From Actinomycetales bacterium Ga0077552 (lineage in GTDB: Bacteria; Actinomycetota; Actinomycetes; Actinomycetales; Microbacteriaceae): DNA of 32,723 nucleotides. Below, piece after piece: positions 16,695 through 26,642 of the stretch. The DNA lies in NCBI GenBank assembly GCA_001464255.1, contig LNFD01000186.1:1-32723 (forward strand), given 5' to 3'. Numbering within the stretch: position 1 is the first letter of the stretch; each line of letters starts with the position of its first letter. Both the position numbers and the translations under genes were made by a program. Under the pieces are notes generated by a model that saw only the letters and a program-made list of their open reading frames with translations, was not told the origin of the DNA and did not search any database.

Positions 16695-19604
16695 GTGCAG
16701 CCCCGAGTCATCGCGATCGTCGTCGCCCGCCGGGGCGGCGAGGCGCTGCAGCAGACGCTGGATGCCCTCGCCCAGCAGAGCCGCCGCCCCGACCTGCTCG
16801 TGGTCGTCGACGCCGCCGGCGCCGACGCCGTGACGGCCCAGCTCGCGGCCGCGAACCCCACCCAGTTCGTCACCGCATCGTCGGGGCTCGGATTCGGCGA
16901 GCTCGTGCACCGCGGCCTCGGCGCTCTGCCGGTCGCCGAGCCGGTGGCGAGCTCGCCCTACGGCGGGGTCGAGGAGTGGCTCTGGCTGCTGCGCCACGAC
17001 ACCGTGCCCGACCCGCGCGCGCTCGAGCGGCTGCTCGCCGCCGTCGAGATCGCGCCCTCGGTCGCCGTCGCGGGCCCCAAGCAGCTGGAGGCCGCGCATC
17101 CGACCGTCATCGCCGGATACGGCGAGACGATCACGCGCTGGGGCGCGAGCGTGGCGATCGCCGAGCGCGAGCTCGACCAGGCCCAGCACGACCGCTTGAG
17201 CGACGTGCTCGCCGTGGGCGAGGCCGCGATGCTCGTGCGCCGCAGCGTCTACAACGCCGTCGAGGGTTTCGACCCGGCATTGGCCGGCGTCGACGCGGCG
17301 CTCGACCTGTGCGTGCGCATCCGCCTCGCCGGTCATCGAGTGATCGGCGTGCCGCAAGCCCGCGTCTTCGTGCACGAGGGCACGGCCGCGGCCGCGCGCC
17401 CGGGGTCGGGCCGGCCGGTGTCGCCGCGATCGCTCGCCCGCCTGCGCCGCACGGCCCAGCTGCACCGCCGGCTCGTCTACGCGCCCGCCCTCGTCGTTCC
17501 GCTGCACTGGCTGAGCCTGCTGCCCATCGCGGTGGCGCGGGCCCTCGGCCAGCTGCTGCGCAAGCGCCCCACGCTCGTCGGCGCCGAGTTCGCCGCCGCC
17601 CTCGCTGTCGCCTTCTCGGGCACGGCGGTGCCGAGCGCCCGCCGTCGCCTCGCCCGCGGCCGCACGCTCGGCTGGGGGGCGATCGCCCCGCTGCGCATGG
17701 CGCCCGACGAGGTGCGCCGCCGCCGCGCGATCGAGCGCGATGCGCTGCTGAGCGCGCAGGAGGACGACCGGCCGCCTCGCCCCGACTTCCTGCCCGGCGG
17801 CGCCGCCGTCGTCGTGCTCGCCGCTCTGGTCGGGCTCGTCGCGCACCTGCCGCTCATCGGCGCCCCCGCGCTGCTCGGCGGCGCGCTCGCCCCGCTCGCC
17901 CCCGACGCGCCCGCGATGCTCGCCGGCCTCGAGCGCACGGCGGAGGGCGCGGCCGACCCCTTCGCGTTCGTGCTCGCCCTGCTCGGGGTGCTGACGCCGT
18001 GGCAGCCCTCGCTCGCCATCGTCGTGCTGTGGATCGCCGCGCTGCCCCTCGCCGCTCTCGGCGCCTGGTGGGCCGCCGCGTCGATCGTGCGCCGGCCCGG
18101 GCCTGCGGCCGTCGCGGCCCTGCTGTGGGCCTTCTCGCCGCCGCTGCTCGTCGCCCTCGCCGAGGGCCGCCCGGCCGCCGTCATCGCCCACCTCGCCCTG
18201 CCCGTGCTCGTCGCGAGCGCCGCGCGGGCGCCGCGCTCGTGGAGCGGCACGGCCGTCGCGGGCCTCAGCGCCGCCGTGGTCGTGGCGAGCTCGCCGAGCC
18301 TGCTGCCCGCGCTCGTCGCCGCCTGGCTGGTGTGGATGCTCGCCAACCCCCGCCGCCTCGGCCGGCTCCTGACGCTGCCCGTGCCCACCGTCGCCCTGCT
18401 CGCGCCGCTCGTCTACGACCAGCTGCGCCGCGGCACGCCGCTGGGACTCCTCGCCGACCCCGGTCTGCCCGTCCCGCCCGGGCCGGTGTCGCCCGCCGGG
18501 CTGCTGCTCGGCTGGCCCGACCTCTCGCTCGCGCTCGCACCGCTCGGCGAGCTGCTGCCCGGGGTGGCGCCGGTCGCCCTCCTCATCTCGCTCGCCGCCC
18601 TCGTCGCCCCGTCGGTGCTGCTCGCGCTCGTGGGCCTCGCGCTGCCCGACGGCCGCCGGGGCGTCGTGCCGCTCGTGCTCGGAGCGCTGGGCCTCGCCAC
18701 CGCCTGGGCGGTCGCCGGCATCGCCGTTGTCGTCGCGGGCGGGGGGGCCGTGCCGCTCGACACGGGGCCGGCCCTGAGCCTCGCGGGCCTCGGCCTCGCG
18801 CTCGCCGCCGCGGTCGGGCTCGACGGCATCCGGGCCGCTGCGGCACCCGCGCGCGGTGCGGCGCTCGTGGGCTCCGAGCGCCGGGGCCCCGTCGTGCTCG
18901 CGACCGCCCTGGGCCTCCTGACGGTGCTCGCCGCGAGCGCCGCCGCCGTTCCCGCCCTCTCGGCGTCGCTCGCCGGCACGTCGCCGGTCGCCGCGGGCGA
19001 GCCGCGCACCCTGCCCGCCATCATCGCCGCCGAAGCCCTGCGCGACCCCGGCGTCGGAACGATCGTGCTGACCCCCGTCGAGGCCGGGGTCGCCGCGCGC
19101 GTCGACCGCGGGGCGGGGGCCACGCTCATCGCCCAGCGCACGATCGTCGTGACGCGCGCCCTGCAGGGCGGGGCCCTCGCCCCCGAGCAGGAGGCGCTCG
19201 CCGAGCTCGTCGGCAACCTCGCGGCGCCGAGCGGCCGCGATCTCGCGAGCGCGCTCGCTGAGCTCGATGTGCGCTTCGTGCTGCTCGAGGAGGCCGCCCC
19301 CGGGGTGCCCGCCTCGACGAGCGAGGGCATGACCGCGGCCCTCGACGGCAATGCCGTGCTGACCCCCATCGGCGCGGCCGATGCGGGGCGGCTGTGGCGT
19401 GTCGTCGCCGACGACGCCGAGAGCACCGCGACGCCCGACCGACCGCTGAGCACGCCGGTCGTGCTCGGGGTGCAGCTGGGCATCCTGGCCCTCACACTGC
19501 TGCTCGCCCTGCCGACGAGCCTGCGCCCCCGGCGTGCGCGATCGGATGCCCGGCCCGACGAGGGCCCCGCGGCGACCTTCGAGGCGGGGGACGACGATGA
19601 CTGA
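16695..19604 (+). CDS. Large membrane protein with N-terminal GT2-like glycosyltransferase domain and many C-terminal TM segments
   Basis: GTG start; VIAIVVARRGGEALQQTLDALAQQSRRPDLLVVVDAAG, WLLRHDTVPDPRALERLL, AMLVRRSVYNAVEGFDPALAGVDAALDLCVRIRLAGHRVIGVPQARVFHEG-type GT2 architecture; long hydrophobic C-terminal half. Confidence 0.85.
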   Translation: MQPRVIAIVVARRGGEALQQTLDALAQQSRRPDLLVVVDAAGADAVTAQLAAANPTQFVTASSGLGFGELVHRGLGALPVAEPVASSPYGGVEEWLWLLRHDTVPDPRALERLLAAVEIAPSVAVAGPKQLEAAHPTVIAGYGETITRWGASVAIAERELDQAQHDRLSDVLAVGEAAMLVRRSVYNAVEGFDPALAGVDAALDLCVRIRLAGHRVIGVPQARVFVHEGTAAAARPGSGRPVSPRSLARLRRTAQLHRRLVYAPALVVPLHWLSLLPIAVARALGQLLRKRPTLVGAEFAAALAVAFSGTAVPSARRRLARGRTLGWGAIAPLRMAPDEVRRRRAIERDALLSAQEDDRPPRPDFLPGGAAVVVLAALVGLVAHLPLIGAPALLGGALAPLAPDAPAMLAGLERTAEGAADPFAFVLALLGVLTPWQPSLAIVVLWIAALPLAALGAWWAAASIVRRPGPAAVAALLWAFSPPLLVALAEGRPAAVIAHLALPVLVASAARAPRSWSGTAVAGLSAAVVVASSPSLLPALVAAWLVWMLANPRRLGRLLTLPVPTVALLAPLVYDQLRRGTPLGLLADPGLPVPPGPVSPAGLLLGWPDLSLALAPLGELLPGVAPVALLISLAALVAPSVLLALVGLALPDGRRGVVPLVLGALGLATAWAVAGIAVVVAGGGAVPLDTGPALSLAGLGLALAAAVGLDGIRAAAAPARGAALVGSERRGPVVLATALGLLTVLAASAAAVPALSASLAGTSPVAAGEPRTLPAIIAAEALRDPGVGTIVLTPVEAGVAARVDRGAGATLIAQRTIVVTRALQGGALAPEQEALAELVGNLAAPSGRDLASALAELDVRFVLLEEAAPGVPASTSEGMTAALDGNAVLTPIGAADAGRLWRVVADDAESTATPDRPLSTPVVLGVQLGILALTLLLALPTSLRPRRARSDARPDEGPAATFEAGDDDD

Positions 19605-21033
19605 GCCCACCGCGACGACTCCGCCGAGCACCGCGCCCCGCGGGCGCTCGCTACTGCGCGCGGGCGGCCGCGCATCCCTCGCCCTGATCGCGGCGGCCGC
19701 CGCGACGGCGCTCGCGGCCGGGGTGCTGCTCGTGCCCGGCCCGAGCACGACGCCCGTGGTGCCGGCGCTCGCGGTCACGCCCGACCGCTCCGACCAGTCG
19801 CTCGTGTGCGCCGGCGGCGCGCTCGGCCTCACGCGCGGCGACGATCCGCAGGTGGCGGTCGTGGCGAGCGAGCGCCGGGTGAGTGCCGGGGAGGGCCTCG
19901 TCGAGGGCGCGCTCGCGGCGAGCGACGCCGTCGACGGCGGGGCCGCCGTCGTGACGCTGCCGCGCGAGGCGCCCGGAGCGGCGCTTGCCGCGACCGAGAG
20001 CGTGCAGCCCGACACCCCCGATGTCGCGGGGCTCGCGGCAGCCGAGTGCCTCACGCCGGGGCGCACCGCGTGGCTCGTCGGCGGCGCGACGACCGTCGGC
20101 CGCACCACCTGGATCGTGCTCAGCAATGCCGACGACGTCGACGCGGCCGTCGACCTGCGGCTGTGGGGCGACACCGGACCGATCGAGGCGCCCGGCACCT
20201 CGGGCCTCATCGTTGCCGCCGGCACGCAGCGCATCGTGCCGCTCGCGGGCCTCGCGGTCGACGAGGACTCGCCCGTCGTGCGAGTGACGAGCACGGGCGG
20301 CTCGGTCGCGGCGACGCTGCAGACGACGATCGTGCGCGGGCTGACGCCGAGCGGCATCAGCATCGTCACGCCCATCGCCGAGCCCGCCGAGCGGCACGTC
20401 ATCCCGGCCCTGCCCGTGATCGCGGGCCAGTTGGCGCGCGAGCGCTCGACGGCCGACGGCGGCACCGACGGGTCGCCCGCCCTCCGGCTTCTGGCGCCAG
20501 GCGACGAGGCGGCCGTCGTGACCGTGACGCTCGTGCCCACGGCCGGAGGGGTCGGGCTCGTGACCGAGGCCCAGCTCGAGCCCGGGGTCGTGCTCGACCT
20601 GCCGGTCACCGAGCTCGCCGACGGCGAGTACGGCGTCGTCATCGAGTCGACGCAGCCCATCGTCGTCGCGGGGCGCACGAGCACCGCGGGCACGGGCGAT
20701 GCGGCCGACGTCGAATGGTTCACCCCGAGCCCCGCCCTGCCCGTCGGTGCCGAGGTGCTCGTGGGTGTCGCGCCGCTCGGGCCGGGCCAGTCGGCGCTGC
20801 TGCACCTGCTCGCCCCCGCGGAGGGTGCCGAGGTCACGATCGACGGGCTGCCCGTAACGGTGCCGCCGGGAGGGATGGCCGTCGTGCCCTCGGCGGCCGA
20901 CGCGGGCGTGCGCATCACCTCGAGCGGCGTCGTGCACGTGAGCGCGACCTACCGCGGCGACGGGCTGCTCGCGGGCTCGCGCGCGCTGCCGCCGCCGAGC
21001 GCGGTCGGCGCGCTCACGGTGCTGCCGTACTAG
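19597..21033 (+). CDS. DUF5719-family membrane-anchored extracytoplasmic protein
   Basis: Single N-terminal TM segment, beta-rich remainder, located directly after the GT2 gene as in other actinobacteria; start ATG overlaps the GT2 stop by 8 nt. Confidence 0.75.
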   Translation: MTEPTATTPPSTAPRGRSLLRAGGRASLALIAAAAATALAAGVLLVPGPSTTPVVPALAVTPDRSDQSLVCAGGALGLTRGDDPQVAVVASERRVSAGEGLVEGALAASDAVDGGAAVVTLPREAPGAALAATESVQPDTPDVAGLAAAECLTPGRTAWLVGGATTVGRTTWIVLSNADDVDAAVDLRLWGDTGPIEAPGTSGLIVAAGTQRIVPLAGLAVDEDSPVVRVTSTGGSVAATLQTTIVRGLTPSGISIVTPIAEPAERHVIPALPVIAGQLARERSTADGGTDGSPALRLLAPGDEAAVVTVTLVPTAGGVGLVTEAQLEPGVVLDLPVTELADGEYGVVIESTQPIVVAGRTSTAGTGDAADVEWFTPSPALPVGAEVLVGVAPLGPGQSALLHLLAPAEGAEVTIDGLPVTVPPGGMAVVPSAADAGVRITSSGVVHVSATYRGDGLLAGSRALPPPSAVGALTVLPY

Positions 21034-21046
21034 TCGGCGGCGCTGC

Positions 21047-21478
21047 TCACCAGTGGCGGAAGCGGTCGGGCGCGAGGTCCCATGGATCCTTGCCGATGAG
21101 CTCGCCCACCGCGCGGAACACGCAGCTCTCGACCATGAGCCGCCGGTGCCAGTCGTCCTCGCGGTGCAGGCGGCTCATCCGTTCGATGGGGATGCGGTAG
21201 AGCACCACGAGGCTCTGATCGGCCACGACGCGCCAGCGGGCGACGCCGCGCACGCCGGGCGGCTGATCGGGCATCGGCATGACGTCGATGCGCAGGGTCG
21301 CGAGCTCGTCGGGCCACAGGTCGACGAGGTAGTCGGCCGTCGACTGCACGGTCGTCTCGAACAGGTCGCGCCGCGTGTGGGCGAGCGGCAGGTGCGGGCC
21401 CGTCACGGGCGAGCGGCCCGTGCGGCCGTGGCGGGCGCGGGCCCGCGCGCTCGGCTGTCGTCCGCCCCCTCGTGCCAC
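21047..21478 (-). CDS. Metallopeptidase-family (Rv3259-type neighbour) protein
   Basis: GTG start; ARRDLFETTVQSTADYLVDLWPDEL..LVVLYRIPIERM..VESCVFRAVGELIGKDPWDLAPDRFRHW resembles the small actinobacterial family found beside whiB2/DUF3499; family assignment from memory. Confidence 0.65.
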   Translation of the reverse strand: MARGGGRQPSARARARHGRTGRSPVTGPHLPLAHTRRDLFETTVQSTADYLVDLWPDELATLRIDVMPMPDQPPGVRGVARWRVVADQSLVVLYRIPIERMSRLHREDDWHRRLMVESCVFRAVGELIGKDPWDLAPDRFRHW

Positions 21479-21484
21479 GCGCTC

Positions 21485-21490
21485 AGCCTA
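21485..21490 (-). promoter_or_regulatory. Candidate -10 box (TAGGCT on minus strand) 6 nt upstream of the metallopeptidase-family GTG
   Basis: TAGGCT-GAGCGC-GTG on the minus strand; no SD. Confidence 0.45.
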
Positions 21491-21530
21491 TCGCCGGGCG
21501 GCCGAGGCCCCGCCGTATGCTGGGGGAACG

Positions 21531-21743
21531 ATGAGCGCCCGACCGTGCAGCAAGGTGGCCTGCGGCAACGAGGCCGCGCGCACGCTCACCTACGTCTACG
21601 CCGACTCGATGGCCGTGCTCGGCCCGCTGAGCGCCCGGCCCGAACCCCACAGCTACGACCTGTGCGCGCGGCACTCCGAGCGGCTCTCGGCGCCCAACGG
21701 CTGGCAGATCGTGCGCTACAGCGCCCTCGGCGAGGTGGGCTGA
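21531..21743 (+). CDS. DUF3499-family small Cys-rich protein
   Basis: MSARPCSKVACGNEAARTLTYVYADSMAVLGPLSARPEPHSYDLCARHSERLSAPNGWQIVRY; located between the whiB2 neighbourhood and the phosphomannomutase gene. Confidence 0.9.
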   Translation: MSARPCSKVACGNEAARTLTYVYADSMAVLGPLSARPEPHSYDLCARHSERLSAPNGWQIVRYSALGEVG

Positions 21744-21751
21744 CCGCCCGG

Positions 21752-21757
21752 TACGGT
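21752..21757 (+). promoter_or_regulatory. Candidate -10 box (TACGGT) 6 nt upstream of manB GTG
   Basis: TACGGT-AGAAGC-GTG; no SD. Confidence 0.45.
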
Positions 21758-21763
21758 AGAAGC

Positions 21764-23188
21764 GTGACCACCGCACCCGATCTCTCGTCATTCATCAAGG
21801 CCTACGACGTTCGCGGCCTCGTCGGCACGCAGCTCACCGACGCGGTGGTCGAGGCGCTCGGCGCCGGGTTCGCCGACGAGATCCGGGGCGAGGGCGGCGA
21901 CTCCGCCCTCGAGATCGTCGTCGGCCACGACATGCGCGACAGCTCGCCCGGGTTCGCCGCCGCGTTCGCCCGCGGGGCGCAGGCGCGGGGCGCATCCGTC
22001 ACCATGCTCGGCCTGTGCTCGACCGACGAGACCTACTTCGCGAGCGGCCACCTCGGGGTCGCCGCGGCCATGTTCACCGCGAGTCACAACCCCGCCACCT
22101 ACAACGGCATTAAGTTCTGCCGCGCGGGCGCCCAGGGCATCAGCCTCGCGACGGGGCTCGGCAGCATCCGCGACCGGGCGCAGGCCTACCTGGCCACGGG
22201 CATCCCCGCGGTGGATGCCCCCGGCACGCTCGCGCACCGCGACGTGCTGCCCGGCTACGCCTCCTCCCTGCGCGAGCTCGTCGACCTGTCGAGTGTTCGA
22301 CCCCTGCGCGTGGTCGTGGATGCCGGCAACGGCATGGGCGGGCTCACGGTGCCCGCCGTGCTCGGCACGGCCGCGGGCCTGCCCGCCCTCCCGCTCGAGA
22401 TCATCCCGCTCTACTTCGAGCTCGACGGCACCTTCCCCAACCACGAGGCGAACCCGCTCGAGCCCGCGAACCTCGTCGATCTGCAGAAGGCCGTCGTCGA
22501 GCACGGGGCCGACCTCGGCCTCGCCTTCGACGGCGATGCCGACCGCTGCTTCGTCGTCGACGAGCTCGGGCAGCCCGTCACGCCGAGCGCGGTCGCCGCG
22601 ATCGTGGCGCTGCGCGAGATCACGCGCGTGCGCGCCGCCGGCGAGACCGGCGACATCCGCGTCATCCACAACCTCATCACCTCGCGCGTCGTGCCCGAGA
22701 CGATCACGGCGGCGGGCGCCATCCCCGTGCGCACGAAGGTGGGCCACTCGCTCATCAAGGACGTCATGCACGAGACGGGCGCCATCTTCGGCGGCGAGCA
22801 CTCGGCGCATTACTACTTCCGCGACTTCTGGGGTGCCGACAACGGCATGCTCGCGGCCATGCACCTCATCGCGCAGTTCGGGCAGTACGACGGGCCGATG
22901 TCGGCGCTCGCCGCCGAGTTCACGCCCTACACCGCGAGCGGCGAGATCAACTCGACCGTCGACGATGTGCCGGCCGCCTACACGCGCATCGTCGAGGCCT
23001 TCCAGGGCCGCGGCGAGCTCGACGAGCTCGACGGCCTCACGATCTCGGGTGGCGCCCCCGACGGCTTCTGGTGGTTCAACGTGCGGCCCTCGAACACCGA
23101 GCCGCTGCTGCGCCTGAACGCGGAAGCGGCCACCGCCGAGACGATGGCCGCGATCCGCGACGAGGTGCTGGGGCTCATCCGCGCCTGA
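21764..23188 (+). CDS. manB: Phosphomannomutase/phosphoglucomutase
   Basis: IKAYDVRGLVG, FTASHNPATYNGIKFC active-site Ser loop, FDGDADRCF metal loop, GGEHSAHYYFRDF, RPSNTEPLLRLN. Confidence 0.95.
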   Translation: MTTAPDLSSFIKAYDVRGLVGTQLTDAVVEALGAGFADEIRGEGGDSALEIVVGHDMRDSSPGFAAAFARGAQARGASVTMLGLCSTDETYFASGHLGVAAAMFTASHNPATYNGIKFCRAGAQGISLATGLGSIRDRAQAYLATGIPAVDAPGTLAHRDVLPGYASSLRELVDLSSVRPLRVVVDAGNGMGGLTVPAVLGTAAGLPALPLEIIPLYFELDGTFPNHEANPLEPANLVDLQKAVVEHGADLGLAFDGDADRCFVVDELGQPVTPSAVAAIVALREITRVRAAGETGDIRVIHNLITSRVVPETITAAGAIPVRTKVGHSLIKDVMHETGAIFGGEHSAHYYFRDFWGADNGMLAAMHLIAQFGQYDGPMSALAAEFTPYTASGEINSTVDDVPAAYTRIVEAFQGRGELDELDGLTISGGAPDGFWWFNVRPSNTEPLLRLNAEAATAETMAAIRDEVLGLIRA

Positions 23189-23828
23189 GCCGGCGCCGGA
23201 TGATCCCCTCCGCCACGAGGCTGTTGATCACGAAGCCCACGCCGACGAGCCAGGTCTCACTCACGATCGAGGTCTCGCCGCCGAACAGCGACCACACGAT
23301 GAGCACGAGCGCCTGGGTTCCGCCGGTGATCGCGATCGCGTAGGCGCGCGTCATCCACGCTCCGTGTGCGTCGAAGCGGCGCCGCGCGATCGCGCGCGTG
23401 GCCAGCATGAGGAACCCGAGCATCGGTACGGCGAAGACGATGCGCACGATGGCCAGCGCGAACTCCTCGGCTGGGCCGTAGAAGAAGACCGCCAGCACGA
23501 TGCTCCCGAGCGCCCCGATCATGCCGGCCGGGATCAGCACGCGACCTGCGCGGCGGTGCCACGCGCGGCGACCCCGCAGCGCAGGCGAGAACTGGAACGC
23601 GCCCAGCAGGCAGTACACGCTCATCCCCACGATGTGCGCCACGATCGCCACCGTGAGCGCGGGTGACGACGGTGCGCTGGCCGGGTCGGTACCCAGCTCT
23701 TCCAGTCGCAGCACGCCTCCCAGGATGGGGAGGGCGCTGAGCAGCAGCAGACCGGTCACCGCCGGCCATCCGCTGCGCGGGCGAGCCCGTGCGGGTGCCG
23801 GCCGCATCGGAGCGGAGGTCGAGACCAT
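23175..23828 (-). CDS. DUF2306-type polytopic membrane protein
   Basis: Several hydrophobic helices; GAFQFSPALRGRRAWHRRAGRVLIPAGMIGALGS and FDAHGAWMTRAYAIAITGGTQ, typical of DUF2306. Confidence 0.8.
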   Translation of the reverse strand: MVSTSAPMRPAPARARPRSGWPAVTGLLLLSALPILGGVLRLEELGTDPASAPSSPALTVAIVAHIVGMSVYCLLGAFQFSPALRGRRAWHRRAGRVLIPAGMIGALGSIVLAVFFYGPAEEFALAIVRIVFAVPMLGFLMLATRAIARRRFDAHGAWMTRAYAIAITGGTQALVLIVWSLFGGETSIVSETWLVGVGFVINSLVAEGIIRRRLRRG

Positions 23829-23835
23829 GCGGGCG

Positions 23836-24297
23836 CTACTTCGTGACCGCGGCCGTGCGGGGCCAGGTCGCGGCGGTGCGGAGGATGTAGGCCATGATCG
23901 CCAGCTCGACCCCGATGGTGAGCACGTAGTAGAAGACGTAGTCGGCCGTCGTGCCGGCGATGTTGAAGATGATGAGCGGGATGTAGATCGACGTGAAGAC
24001 CAGGTTCGTGATGCGGTTCGCCCGTGCGGGCAGCGTCGCCGAGAGCAGCACCATGAGGCCCGGCAGCGCGATGATCACGAAGAAGACGCTCATGAGGGCG
24101 CCGCTGATCTCGAACTCGAAGATGATGCCGTTGCGGATGGAGTCGATCTCGCCCGGCTGGTACAGGTGGAAGTAGTCGATGTAGAGGATGAGGAAGATCA
24201 GGCTGCCCCACGCGGCGGCGAGCTTGCCCCGCACCGACATGGGCGCGGGGTCGAGGGGCGTCGAGGTGGTCGACTGGGTGGTCGTCTGGGTGGTCAT
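23836..24297 (-). CDS. Small four-helix membrane protein (DUF6326-like)
   Basis: IYLIDYFHLYQPGEIDSI-type segment (LILYIDYFHLYQPGEIDSIRNG) and four hydrophobic segments; same operon as the DUF2306 gene. Confidence 0.7.
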   Translation of the reverse strand: MTTQTTTQSTTSTPLDPAPMSVRGKLAAAWGSLIFLILYIDYFHLYQPGEIDSIRNGIIFEFEISGALMSVFFVIIALPGLMVLLSATLPARANRITNLVFTSIYIPLIIFNIAGTTADYVFYYVLTIGVELAIMAYILRTAATWPRTAAVTK

Positions 24298-24322
24298 CGT
24301 TCTGCTTTCTGCTGAAGTGGTT

Positions 24323-24368
24323 CGTACACTGTACGTCGTACGCTGTACTATGAACCGTACGCTGTACG
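24323..24368. promoter_or_regulatory. Triple palindromic operator cluster in a divergent tetR intergenic region
   Basis: CGTACACTGTACG (24323-24335), CGTACGCTGTACT (24337-24349), CGTACGCTGTACG (24356-24368); each has CGTAC/GTACG dyad symmetry. Confidence 0.8.
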
Positions 24369-24400
24369 ATTGTCAAGTCGGTCACCCATGAAGGAGTCCT

Positions 24401-25078
24401 GTGTCGGCACGAGAACAGCGCCCTGCCGTGTCAGACGGCGGGCTCAGCAAGGCGCGGGTGGTGGCCGAGGCCGTGCGGCTCGCCGATCGCGAGGGCGTGC
24501 ACGGGCTCAGCATGCGCCGGCTGGCCACCGAGCTCGGCGCGGGAGCAATGTCGCTCTACCACTACGTCGCGAGCAGAGACGAGCTGCTCGACGCGATGGT
24601 CGACGTGGTCTTCGATGAGATCGAGCTGCTGTCGGACGACACCGACTGGAGGTCGGCGATGCGGCGGCAGGCGATGTCGGCCCGGCAGGTGCTCGCGCGC
24701 CACCCCTGGGCCATCAGCCTGATGGAGTCGCGCACGACACCGGGGCCCGCGAACGTGCGCCATCGCGAGGCCTTCACGGCCTGCCTGCGGAAGGCGGGCT
24801 TCTCGATCGTCATGGCGACGCACGCCAACTGGCTGCTCAACAGCTACGTCTACGGCTATGCGCTGCAGGAGGCGAGCCTGCCGTTCCGCACCGCCGACGA
24901 GCTCGCCGAGATGACCGACAGCGTCTACCTGCCGCAACTGCCTGCCGACGAGTTTCCGTACCTGCACGAGTCGGCAGCGGTGCTCGCCGCTGCCGGCTAC
25001 GACCCGGCGGGCGAGTTCGCGTTCGGCCTCGACCTGGTGCTGGCCGCCCTCGAGCCCTTGCGAGCTGCGGAACAGTGA
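24401..25078 (+). CDS. TetR/AcrR-family transcriptional regulator
   Basis: GTG start with aaggag [56 protein letters not shown]. Confidence 0.93.
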   Translation: MSAREQRPAVSDGGLSKARVVAEAVRLADREGVHGLSMRRLATELGAGAMSLYHYVASRDELLDAMVDVVFDEIELLSDDTDWRSAMRRQAMSARQVLARHPWAISLMESRTTPGPANVRHREAFTACLRKAGFSIVMATHANWLLNSYVYGYALQEASLPFRTADELAEMTDSVYLPQLPADEFPYLHESAAVLAAAGYDPAGEFAFGLDLVLAALEPLRAAEQ

Positions 25079-25125
25079 CGATCCAGGGGGCGGATGCTCG
25101 GGTTTCGCCTGCGAGAATGGCAGGC

Positions 25126-26628
<1,503 letters not shown>

Positions 26629-26642
26629 TCGCCTCGCCGTTC

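Noticed and set aside
16275-20918. 1547-aa minus-strand ORF opposite the GT2/DUF5719 genes
   Set aside because: Low-complexity Ala/Gly/Arg/Ser translation typical of antisense frames in very GC-rich genes; the plus-strand genes have recognisable domains and starts.
24266-24297. 12-bp tandem repeat (gtggtcgactgg/gtggtcgtctgg) at the start of the DUF6326-like gene
   Set aside because: Encodes a Thr/Gln-rich N-terminus (MTTQTTTQSTT); simple low-complexity coding, not supported as a regulatory repeat.
25079-25125. Possible SAH riboswitch upstream of ahcY
   Set aside because: The non-coding leader is only ~47 nt and I see no SAH-riboswitch-like conserved core; only a simple hairpin is present.
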